DNA from: Condylostoma magnum
Lineage: Eukaryota; Ciliophora; Heterotrichea; Heterotrichida; Condylostomatidae
NCBI GenBank assembly: GCA_920105805.1
Contig: CAKKTI010000134.1
Coordinates: 5,259-48,051, forward strand
Direction: 5' to 3'
DNA length: 42,793 nt
Under the pieces are notes generated by a model. The model was not told the origin of the DNA, did not search any database, and saw nothing but the letters and a program-made list of their open reading frames with translations. This document shows, one piece after another, positions 11,832 to 22,119 of the stretch (position 1 is the stretch's first letter; each line of letters opens with the position of its first letter). Position numbers and translations under genes: made by a program.

Positions 11832-13646
11832 ATGGTAATTAGATCAGCCATTCTCCTTTGTTTCATTGAAGCCATTTCAGGAATTAGTATTTTAACTCTA
11901 TGCATAGTAAATTGCAAAAATAGCAATTATAAAAATTACCCAGGAAGTCTGATTAATATAATCACATGAGATCTATTTCTAACTAATATGTATGGACTAC
12001 TTTTTTACTCAGGATTATCCTCCTATGACGAAGTCCTTTGCGTACTTATAGACTTTTTCCTTTACGACATAACCTTAGGAATTTGACTAGGATTTGCCCT
12101 ACTTTTAAGCCTGGAGTTCTTCTTAAAAAACATAAAATTAATATACATAGTAAACAGATTTCGACGAATACTCCTACAGGCAATCATGATCATTATCAGC
12201 ATCGGTACTCCAGCTATTCTATTAATAGCATTAGACTGAGATTAACTGAAAAATGAATGTCCTAGGAAGTTCTTAGCATCAAGGTTATCAGATTCCCTCA
12301 ATTACATAGTGCTAGGAGTAAGATGCTTAATTTTAGTACTTTCTCTCATGAATGTTTACTTAGTATGATGGAGGGCTAAAAGTAAGAATAAGAATTTGAT
12401 TCTATACATTGTAATTTTAGTCATTATCAGCCAGTTAGTAATCTATGCGTAATTCATAGTGCAGTAAAACTATGCTAATTCAATAATCGGGGAGGTTATA
12501 TATGATATCACAGAAATTATAGATGCAAGTAAAAACTTTGTATTTTTTCTGCTTTTATCCTCAGATAAGCTGGTTCGTGGGTAAATTATTTGTTTTATTA
12601 AATGCAAGAAACCTCTGTAAAAGAGTATTATTGAATCAAGAGCTTGCTTATTAGAATAATACCAGAATGATCTGGATTAACAGGCTATTATGCAGGTTAG
12701 AAAAGCATTAAGATATTTATTCATGCAAAAACTGTCAAAGTAAAAGGTTAATAAAAAATAAACCCTGCATACTTTTAATGATATTGACATGGATCTACAG
12801 TTTGATAGTATTGAACAAATTTTATAGAGTGAGATGAGCAATTCATCAGATACTATGAATTTTAGTATGGTTGAATATTATAAATCGTTGTTTAAAGACA
12901 TAAGAGCTAATTGTAATTTTGATACAACTTAATTCTCCAAAATGCTGTAAAGCAAAGGGTTCTTAGAGAACATATAGCAAATCTCAGAAGGAGGCAAAAG
13001 TGGAGCTTTTATTTTCATAACTCCAGATAAAAAGTATATAATAAAGCTAATGGTACGATAGGAAATAAGCCTACTTAGATGCAGTGTAATGAGAGGGTAT
13101 TATAAAAGGGTTATGAGTTTTAAAGGAAGTTTAATGGGAAGAGTTTTAGGCATTTATTATCTATCAACCATAGGATAGCATTTTATTCTCATGGAAAACA
13201 TAATAGGTGATTAATAAGACGTGTAAATCTACGATCTAAAAGGAAGCAGTTATAATCGTTATGTAAAAGGCGGGTAGATTTTAAAAGACATGAATTGACT
13301 GGAATTGAATAAATCAATAACTTTAAAGGAATGTAAGAGATAAAAGGTAATAAAGCGTCTTAGAAGTGATGTACGATTTTTCAGGAAAAGTAGAGTTATG
13401 GATTACTCTCTATTAGTTGTAATAGGGTAATAGTAATTATGGAACAATAGATACTAATTTTAAGATAGAGAGAACCCTAATATATTTTACAGTATAGGCA
13501 TAATTGACTACCTCTAAGAATACAATGCAGAACGCTAATTTCAAAGTGGATTTCAAAAAATGCTAAAAAAGAAAAACATTTCATGTGTAAAGCCAACTAG
13601 ATACTCAGAGAGATTTTTACAATTTATAGAATCAGTTTTTAAATAA
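11832..13646 (+). CDS. Seven-transmembrane receptor fused to a phosphatidylinositol-phosphate kinase (GPCR-PIPK)
   Basis: 604 residues from ATG 11832. Residues 1 to about 260 contain seven hydrophobic helices (for example ITLGIWLGFALLLSLEFFL and LILYIVILVIISQLVIYAQF) in a GPCR-like spacing. After a polar linker, residues about 350-604 are a PIP kinase. It has the Gly-rich loop EGGKSGAFIFITPDKKYIIK, then FILMENIIG, the hallmark YDLKGSSYNRYV, the catalytic segment MDYSLLVVIG, the metal-binding IGIIDYLQEYNAE and the C-terminal ISCVKPTRYSERFLQFIESV. Family members phosphorylate phosphatidylinositol monophosphates at membranes, and this layout is known from Dictyostelium RpkA and oomycetes. TAA 13644-13646 ends the gene exactly where the kinase domain ends, which is good evidence that TAA can terminate here. 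Several TGA codons fall inside helices and must be Trp. Confidence 0.92.
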
Positions 13647-13648
13647 TC

Positions 13649-14581
13649 TTACTTACTAATTACACCCTTATGATAGCTGCTACATTTTTAGCATTTATTC
13701 GGCAACTTTCTATATGGTTGCTCATGCTTACAATACATGCATACCATTCTGTCTGCATATTGCCACTAGTGCTGTTCTTCCATATCATGGCATTTGTTGC
13801 AACAATAGTAGTTATAGCAGCATGGAGGTACCATTCAGTATGTCAAATTAGAGAAGGAAGGACATTCGTAAGGAATTTTACTGGCTTGGCTTTGCACTTT
13901 TCCAAAATATTAAATATTTTCGGCTAGTTCTTCAGTATTGCTTGTAAAGTCTAAATTAAACTTCTTTGTAGGCAAATCAGGAATTTAATATTTCATGAGT
14001 TTTTAAGCGTTTTCAATATCATCTTCTTAAATATCATTGATTTAGCTTTAATTTTCCTCAATTGATTTCTTTATTTCTTATAATTACTCCATTACTTTAT
14101 TAAAAGGCGCTAAGAACTCATCAGTAATTTCATTTATCTCTTATTCTATTACTTATTATCTAGCAATTAATTAAGCATGCATACTTTCAAAGGTATCCTA
14201 AACCTTTGCTATCAATTTTTACTTCAACTGCTCAGTACTAGCAACTGTTTTACCAACTTCCTCTATGCCATCATTACAGTCTTTGAATTAAGTTTACAAA
14301 TTATCTTAAAGAGCTTGTACTCTTTCCTACGGCTTAAGCTTTAGATAGTCAATAGTGCTCTTCATTGTAGTAATTTACTCGATTAAATCTAAGATTTGAT
14401 AGTTTATACCAATACTTTCAATCTGTCTTTTATCATCACTTCTGTCTATAGGACATTGTATTATACCATTCCTACGACGTAAGTCAGAAGCACATTATTT
14501 ACATAAACTATGCCCACATATTAGAACTAAAGGGGAGTGCTCCTATCTATCGTAGTATTCCTGACAAATTATGCATTCCAT
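13649..14581 (-). CDS. RING finger and CHY zinc-finger protein, probable ubiquitin ligase
   Basis: 310 residues from ATG 14581. The N-terminal RING reads MECIICQEYYDR, then LICGHSLCKQC, then CPIDR. Residues about 80-230 are a Gln/Glu coiled coil. Residues about 235-300 match a CHY zinc finger: VPPCCYNYYCCNKCHDMEEQ, then ADRMVCMYCKHEQPY and NKCQKCSSYH. RING and CHY together occur in Pirh2-type E3 ligases, but there CHY comes first; here the order is reversed. It probably transfers ubiquitin; the target is unknown. The chosen stop TAA (13651-13649) lies 2 nt from the convergent PIP-kinase stop and only 13 codons after the last reassigned codon, so the end is less certain than others. The RING is a close paralogue of the next gene's. 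Confidence 0.8.
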
Positions 14582-14594
14582 TTTAATTTAATTT

Positions 14595-15722
14595 TTACCT
14601 TAGAATTTCTGTAGAGAAGCTTTCAATGTTGAAGTTTTTCAGGTTCTTGTAGTCTGAGTAGTAAATTGTTTTGTTGCCGTATATAGGATTAGACATTAAT
14701 TAGTAGTTTAATGGGATATTCTATTCCTTTATCAGAACACCGTTTTAGTATAAACGCGCGGATTGTTATAAGACATGTATCAGAACTTCATCTGGGAGTA
14801 TAATTATTGCAGAGAATCTAGAAATTGATTACTGTAAGTGAAATTATAGTTATCTATATGAGTTCCTTTGCACATTGTATATATAGACTATATGGTGGGT
14901 TTAGTCATTAACTGTTCCTGGGGATAAATAAATCTCGTCTTAATGTAAAAATGTACTAAAACTATGCATAGGAACTGGCAGATCTTATATTTATAGTCAT
15001 CTTCCCCTTGTGTATTTGTAGCATGTTGAAAGGGAAGATTATGTATGCTACGAAAATCCACCAAAAATGAACACATCGGTGCCATATACGGCTAATCCCG
15101 GGTAAAATCTATCAGCGTCTTCAGAGGGTCTAGAAATTCCGAAAAGCTTTTATTAATTTGATAAAATTTGATACTTACCTCCTCCTACTATAAAAAGGTC
15201 TCCATTATCTTTTTGTATACATACTGATCCTATTTGTTAGACTAGCTATTATTTCTATACTTGCTATTCACTGTTTTCAATAGGAGAGTATATTATTACA
15301 CAATTACTATCGAAATCATAGTATTTTACAACTTCTACAAAAAGATCTGGGACTTTATTATAGCATTCTTGTAGCAGTTGGTTAAATCATGGCTCGTTTA
15401 TTTCTGGTATTTCTTGATTTTCTACTCCTACTTATATGATTTAGGGCTGAGAGTGTTCAGCAACTGGAGCTTATTATACGGGTTGTATACTATTTTAAGG
15501 GTTCTTTTAGCTTATCTGTTCTATTAATTCAATTAATTATCAATTCACACCAATTTAATCAAGTTTTCTTTAATCGATTTGTCTATCAATAGGACACTCT
15601 ATTCAATTTCAGCGTTAGTATATTTGAGTAAGGCATTATTTGCATATTGTATGACCACAGATTAAAACTAAGGGCTATTAAGTCGTTCTATTGTAGTATT
15701 CTAAACAGATTGAGCATTCCAT
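14595..15722 (-). CDS. RING finger protein with kelch-like C-terminus
   Basis: 375 residues from ATG 15722. The N-terminal RING (MECSICLEYYNR, LICGHTICKQCL, CPIDRQ) is nearly the same as that of the downstream neighbour. A Gln/Pro-rich linker follows. The C-terminal 210 residues have kelch-type blades: NGDLFIVGGGKYQ, AVYGTDVFIFGGFS, then YKYTRGRWLQIQDLPVPM, and weaker blades to the end. A RING with kelch repeats suggests a ubiquitin ligase whose propeller recruits substrate. A GTAAGT...AAAAG stretch after the first GG would be a 32-nt intron, but removing it breaks the frame, so I read through it. The stop TAA (14597-14595) follows 32 codons without reassigned codons and is 13 nt before the next ATG. 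Confidence 0.75.
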
Positions 15723-15993
15723 TTTATCGGGGTAGCTGATTTTAATAAATTTGATTACATACCCAATAGAAAAATAAGTTTTTATATAGTATATGGGGAT
15801 ATTTTATGTGGTAAGTAAGCACTCAGCTGGATTATTAAGATTTGAATACTTTCTTAATCAACTCAATTATTTATAATTTTAGTTAATTAAACCAATACAC
15901 AGTACAAACATAATATTTAAAATATGTTAACTTTACAGTATATAACTACCTTATGTATAAATTCCAAAACTTTATCAAATCCCTAATTTAAAT

Positions 15994-17499
15994 ATGCAAG
16001 TTGACCTACAACCATTTGAAATATAAGATCTAGCAGAGTGTACAGGGCCTCCAACATAACAAATTTTTGGACATATAAATAGGCCTCAAGATCCAGATAT
16101 TCGAAGTCTCTTCGAATGGGAGGAGGAAGAAGACAAAAAGGTAATTATTAGAAATAGAAACAACTAATGGGCAACTGAGTACAACGACTCATACAAAGGA
16201 TTCATTTTAAGACCAATACAACAATCTGATCCTACAATTTAAGAACAGCCTTAAAATCAACTTGAAGAACAATAAAAGCCAATTAATAATCAATACAATC
16301 AACCTTAACACAAAGGATTAAAAATACCATAAGCAAACATTAACTAAGTACAAAATCCAGTAAAAGTGCCATAACAACAGACTACTCAATCAAATCAAAG
16401 TAAATAACAAACACAATAAGAAACCAAAACAACCTAAGGAAGTCAGTAAAACACTGTCAGATCATAACCCAAAAAGTAGTTAAAGAAATCACTAACTTTA
16501 AAAGAACTTAATTCTAAGAAAAAAGTGACCAAAAGACGTAAAAATAGAATCAATCATTTTCACCAGACAACAAGATGACTTCCTAATTCAGCCTTTACTA
16601 GTTATTATGGTAAACCAGCATTTGCAAACTACGGAATTGGCAACACCAAACCAGTTGTAGGCGGATTTCTATACGGGGATTATCTACTTTCCCACAACGT
16701 TTAACCCCATGAAGCCAGAAACAATCCTTAATATACACAAGTCTACTAAAATGCTGAAAAAAAGTCATTGACTAAGAGACCAAGGCAACCTGAGCCTCCA
16801 AGAAAATGCAAGGAAGAATTTAGGCTAAATTAAGCCCAAGTTGTAAAATTAAACAAGAGAAATCCAATTCTACCCAAATCTAGAAAATTCCCCTCACGCG
16901 ATATAGTCAAACCTAATCTTATAAAGACTAAAAGATTTGCTAGTGTATAAGGAAGTGAGAAAGATGAGTAAGAGTCTTAGGATTTTTAATTTACATAGGA
17001 AACCTAGCAGCCTACTACAGAGGTGAAATTTATGACTAACTCGCAAAGTTAGTCTGTATCTAAGGCTAAATAATTAGGCAGAAAACTAGTAGAAAGGTAA
17101 ATACAGGAACAACCTTTGAAATGAGATGCATATGACGAGGAGAACTCTTAATACAGTGAATAATAACTAGAAATTGAATAACCTTTACCTGAATAATAAG
17201 AGCTTGCTTAGAGTCCTTCTAACAATATAATTCCTTATCAAAGCAACACGTAATATAACACTACGTATTAATTAATGTCAAGACACTTACCCCAGTAATA
17301 ATCACCAACTATGCCTAATACCTAGTAATACTGTTATGATTGTTATCAAGACCAGCCATTGGGCCCTTAGGAACTTAACCCAAAGCTTTACAAATTTAGC
17401 TCACCCCAAACATTAAGCACTGTTCCTTCCGCAGGGATGTTATCATGCAAAAGTCCTTCAGCTTACTCAGTCATGTTCTATGATAAAGAGTATATTTAG
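15994..17499 (+). CDS. Gln-rich, largely disordered protein of unknown function
   Basis: About 501 residues from ATG 15994. The composition is dominated by Gln, Asn, Pro, Lys and Ser, with a basic patch (SKKKVTKRRKNRINH, about residues 175-190) that could act in nuclear import or nucleic-acid binding. An aromatic stretch follows (ASNSAF-type region about 200-240, with YYGKPAFANYGIG and VVGGFLYGDYLL). No folded domain is recognised. The run of QN-rich sequence resembles low-complexity, prion-like regions. The last 40 codons carry one Gln, as CAA, and the chosen stop is TAG 17497-17499; TGA 17518 and TAA 17521 follow closely. The gene is divergent from the RING-kelch gene, with 271 bp between start codons. 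Confidence 0.6.
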
Positions 17500-17550
17500 T
17501 TAAGTATTTTTGATTTATGATAAAATTAAACAATCAACTAAAAACAATGA

Positions 17551-19659
17551 TTAATATTCTTTAGCATTTGATATTACTTCCAGTAGGTTTTCATCCATTT
17601 GGGTTGGCTTAGTAAGCTTTCCTTTGTTAAAGCTTCCGATGTAAGTATTTCCTTAGTTATCAGCTAGCTCTCCTCGACCATTAGCTAATCCATTGTCCCA
17701 GATTCCTTAGTAAAATCCTCCTTCATTCATCATCAGTTTTCCTTGCCCGAAGAATAAATTGTCCTTAAACTTTCCCCTATACTCAAAAATAGGAGTCATT
17801 AGAACTCCTTCGCCAGTTTTTAAACCTTCGATAAAATCTCCTCTGTACATTGATCCATCCTTGTATCTAAGTAAGCCTTATCCATTAAACTTTCCCTCCT
17901 TGAAGTAACCTTTGTATTCTTGGTATACAGAATCCTACTCAAAGTACATTTTGCCCTTACCGTCTATTTGATCTTTGTATCAATAACCTATAAACACTCT
18001 TCCATTAAAAAACTCTATTTTTCCTTTACCATTTCTCTAACCTTTCTTACAACTTCCCTGATACTTTCCTTCTTCTGGTATATTCATAGTAACCTCTCCA
18101 TTAGCTTTTCCTTGTTAAAACTCGCCTTATACTTTTAAGCCATTAGCATATTTTTACTTTCCTTAGCCATGAGGGAGATTATTATAAAATTCTCCTTTGT
18201 AAGTATATTCTGCAGTTTTTAGCTTGGCTATACCTTCTATTATATTGTCTTTAAAGAATCCTTTGATTAGGGTCATATCAGTATACTATAGCACTCCTTT
18301 TCCACTTTACTTACCATTTGCTCATTCCCCTTTTCTTATAGTTCCATCATTCTCTTAAATTACTCCCTAGCCTTTAAACAACCCCTGAGAGAAAAACCCA
18401 GTGTATATTTCTCCAGTGCTAAACTCAAATTTACCGTTGACTAATTCTCCATCTTAAATCTTCCCTGTGAATAAAGAGTTATCATTAAACTTGTATTTAC
18501 CATAGCCATTTGGTTTACCATTATTCCACTCCCCTTTATACTCTAAATTATTGAACACCAGAACTCCAAATCCTTTCCTTTTACCTCTTGTGAAAGATCC
18601 CTCGAATTATTCCCCTGTTTTAAACGTCATAACGCCTTATCCATTTCTGTAACCAGCTTTAAATTCTCCTTTATAACATGAGCCATCAGAGTAAACATAA
18701 TTTTTGGTCTTTCTTAGCTCCGCAAAGTAAAAGGTGCAATTTTGCTCAGAATGTATAATTGATTTAACAATGTGCCTTTATAGTACATTTTAGCTTCAAC
18801 TTTGTACATCGACAAATTTGCCTTTATATATATCAGGATTTTACTCTACAGGACTTAAAGGCCATAATGAAATCTCTGACCTCTCTTAACCTATCTCAAT
18901 CTCCAATCTATCCATAAGCTTTTTCCAATTAATCTTCCTAATAAGAGTTTAATCTAGCCTCATGTTTTGCTCTAAATAACTTAAGACCTTTTCTTCAAAT
19001 ACATCTCACCGAACAAAATCCTTTTTTGTTATGTTTTTATACCAAAAGGCCTCAGCAATACCAATGGCTTGGTTACGATTGGTAAATCTTGTAGTTACAT
19101 TATCAATTCCCCTTTAAGCTATTCTTAGTACATCTTTTAGCACATTATCCGCCATATGTACATCAAAATTACTTTCTACTCTATTACTAGCCTTTTTATA
19201 CTTAGAAGAATGCTGGATAAACATAACATCTAAAAACTTGCAAACTTACTCTAATAAGTCTAGTTTATTCCTACCAACACTGACAAACTGCAGAAATGCT
19301 AAATCTTTGTAATCTCCGAATATAGAGATAACTTTTTCTTCACTTTATATAATCTCTGATTTGTTATGCTTTTTCTTTTTCTTTTTTAATAGATTTTTGT
19401 ATGATAGATTGAATCTTAAAGGACTCAAAGAATTCTTAACTCAAATGTCTGGAAGTTTTACTTGTTTTATGATATTTGATCTATTAATAGGAGTAAAATC
19501 TTCTTTGATAGTGCATAACTACCTCCTTACCCTAAAATTCATTTTTATATTCAGAAGTTTTTAAAATGTGGAACTACTTTTCTGTTTATCTCTTTTATGC
19601 TGACTCTAGGCTCTTTGCTGAACTCCTCTAAGCTGCTATTAGAGAAAACGCTGTCTCAT
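17551..19659 (-). CDS. MORN-repeat protein
   Basis: About 702 residues. From about residue 270 to the end there are about 15 MORN repeats: CYKGEFKAGYRNGQGVMTF, FEGSFTRGKRKGFGVLVF, YKGEWNNGKPNGYGKYKF and onward to YIGSFNKGKL. The N-terminal third is a helical region without recognised domain, basic at its start. MORN arrays bind membrane lipids or form rod-like scaffolds, often at ciliary or cortical structures in protists. I chose ATG 19659 because it continues the frame upstream with a Gln-rich N-terminus and leaves 32 nt after the Polo-kinase stop; ATG 19542 is the alternative. The stop is TAA (17553-17551), with one CAA Gln and no reassigned codon in the final 35 or so codons. Confidence 0.85.
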
Positions 19660-19691
19660 CTAGGACCCTATTTCTAACCCCCCCTTTGTTC

Positions 19692-22055
19692 TTAATTATC
19701 TCCCTGATTAAAGAAGAATTGTGGCAAAACCATCATATCATCTATTTGATTACTTTCTAGCTATGCAGCTAGGTTTAATTTAGGTGTAGATTGAGCACTT
19801 GAGCTAAATTCCTCCATTAATGATTGTTTAGAGTCGATAGATGTTAAAGAAGACGTTTTTCTAGTACTTTTTGCGTTTTTTATCAAAGTCCTTAGTTTAC
19901 GCATGTATTCAAGCTGTTATAGGGAAACAGTTGGAGGTTTTTCCTTTACAGGCATACTGATTTCTGGTATATTTTCCATACTTCCAGTATTACTCTCCTC
20001 GATTTCTTCTATGAAAGAAAAATTCAGTACTTTTTCCCTGTTTCCTCCTAAATCGAATAATCTAGTATTCTAACTTTCTTCTACCATCTCCTCTTAATTA
20101 TTCTCCTACTAGCCTATCATCTCATGAAAATACCTAATTAACGAAATCAACAACTAACAGATTTTCTCTAACTCAAGATAATTAAACTTAACATCAAACT
20201 AAGAGTACATCTAAAGTCTCTGAACACTTTTAATAGAATTAAATTCCTTCAAAATTCCACTATTTAGCATTTCTGACAGTTCAAATTACAATTAACTCAT
20301 ATTCTTACTATTAATTTATAACTACATATCATGAGCTCCTCCCGTACCCCCTGTATTTGCTTGTCCATTCAGCATAAAATTCAAAATTTCCTTAGTGTAT
20401 CTCAACCTCTTGCTCATTTCTTAGTCCTTGCTTTCCATTGCCCTTGATAACGGCATGGTGTTTCTTTCTTGCCTCTTGTTTACATATGTAACCATTCTAG
20501 ACTCACTTGATAGAATTATTTCGGTGTGATCCTAAAAACTTACTTGTACTACTTTGTTAGAAAGTCTAAAAAGAATTGCCCGTCTAGTCCTCATCCACTT
20601 TTTTACATATGGAGGAGGGTTCATAGTACTGAAATTACTTTCTTCCTAGCTTACAGTAGTCAGGTTATCAGTGTCTAGGTATGATCTAAAGTGCTGTAGT
20701 AATGTAATCTTTTTATGGATTTCTTTAGGGTAGCTTTAAATGCCAAACTGCTGCACAACATCCTACTTCTCAGGATTTCTTTCCATATAGTAGAAATAAC
20801 TGGACCCTGGTTCTATTAGTATTTTTGTGGAATCATTAAAGAACACTCCTGCTGACCCATTTGAAAGAATGTACCCGATTCCATACTTACTGCTGTAATC
20901 TACCCACTTTTTAACTCATACTTCTGATTTTTGACTAACTCCTTCTAAATTAACATCAGAATCGGCCTTTTTCATCGTTTATTTTGACTAGGGGCGCTGG
21001 GAATAAGCTAATTACTGTCTTCTAGACGCAGATTACCTTAAAGATACCGGAACAGTATCAGAGCTGGGCTGTTCCACGGTGTTTCTAGAATTCCCGATAA
21101 ACTGTTTCATATAAGTTTCACTGGGAGGAACAGCAAGAGTACTGACTGGCAGTAGCTTAGGAATAGAGTACCCCATGTGGAAAAACTCATGCTCAAGAAT
21201 CTAATCAAGTCCTGGCCTTCTAGTAGGGTCTGATCTTAGTATCTGAGTAATAAGACTAATGGACTCCTCTGATAATTTTACATGGTCAGGAAAGGAGTAT
21301 GCATTCATCCTTATACGATTATACGTAGTCTTGACATCCTGTGTTTCAAAAGGCGGCTTTCCTACGAGTAGTGTGTACATTATCACACCTAGTGATCAGA
21401 TATCAACTTCATAAGAGTGTCCGACTTTCCCATCTAAGATTTCCGGTGCTATGTAATTCGGAGTCCCGCATATAGTCTTACGCTTTTGGGAATCAAACTC
21501 TAGCTTAGCAGCTAGTCCAAAGTCCCCTATTTTTATCTCCAGTTTGTCATTGAGAAACAGATTTCCTATCTTCATATCTCTGTGAATTACCTTATGTTAG
21601 TGCAGGTACTTCAGCCCGGTAATAAACTAGATCATATAGCATTAAACCTCTAGCTCAGTAAGCCTTTTACGCCTTCTCAGCAGCTCACTCATTGACTAAT
21701 TTGTACACATTTCCAGCAACATATATACATTGTCACTGTCTTCGAAAAAATGTTCAAATTTTACCACGTTTGAATGGCTCAAGGATCTATGTATTTTTAT
21801 TTCAGACATTAGTTTTTGCTTGGCCCGCGATCTTGTAAGAGTTGATTTGGCTACCACCTTGGCTGCATATATTTTTCTTGTATCGTGCGCAAGAAATTCG
21901 TAGCATCTGGCAAAACCACCCTTTCCTATGAATTTTCCTTTGTTATAGCGCCGGATTTAAACTTCCCCATTCGGCTTTACTATATGCTCCTCTATTATGG
22001 TCTCTGTATTAGACTCCCGAGATCTGCGCAGGGTATTTCTAGATGAGGTTGACAT
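19692..22055 (-). CDS. PLK: Polo-like kinase
   Basis: About 787 residues from ATG 22055. The kinase domain (about 37-295) has [43 protein letters not shown] and the T-loop [15 protein letters not shown], with the activating Thr. Two polo boxes follow at about 380-610: [20 protein letters not shown] with [10 protein letters not shown], then [20 protein letters not shown] and [10 protein letters not shown]. These match the PLK1 type, a mitotic and centrosomal Ser/Thr kinase that binds primed phosphosites through its polo boxes. A C-terminal extension of about 180 residues (coiled, acidic, Ser-rich) is unusual for animals. The stop TAA (19694-19692) follows 22 codons in which three Gln are all CAA or CAG, directly after the last sense TAG; a later in-frame TGA at 19551 was the alternative. 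Confidence 0.93.
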
Positions 22056-22119
22056 TTAATAATATTAACGAAATTTGGAGGGGAAGGTAAGAATAAAATT
22101 AATTGTGTAGAAAGTGGTA

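Noticed and set aside
13670-13927. 85-codon plus-strand frame rich in hydrophobic residues
   Set aside because: It is antisense to the Cys-rich CHY region of the RING gene, which has a clear zinc-finger pattern.
15142-15173. GTAAGT...AAAAG stretch in the RING-kelch gene as an intron
   Set aside because: Removing 32 nt breaks the frame, whereas reading through keeps kelch-like sequence on both sides.
19542-19553. PLK ending at TGA 19551 with MORN starting at ATG 19542
   Set aside because: The Gln-codon pattern puts the PLK stop at TAA 19692, and the MORN frame extends upstream to ATG 19659 with 32 nt between the genes.
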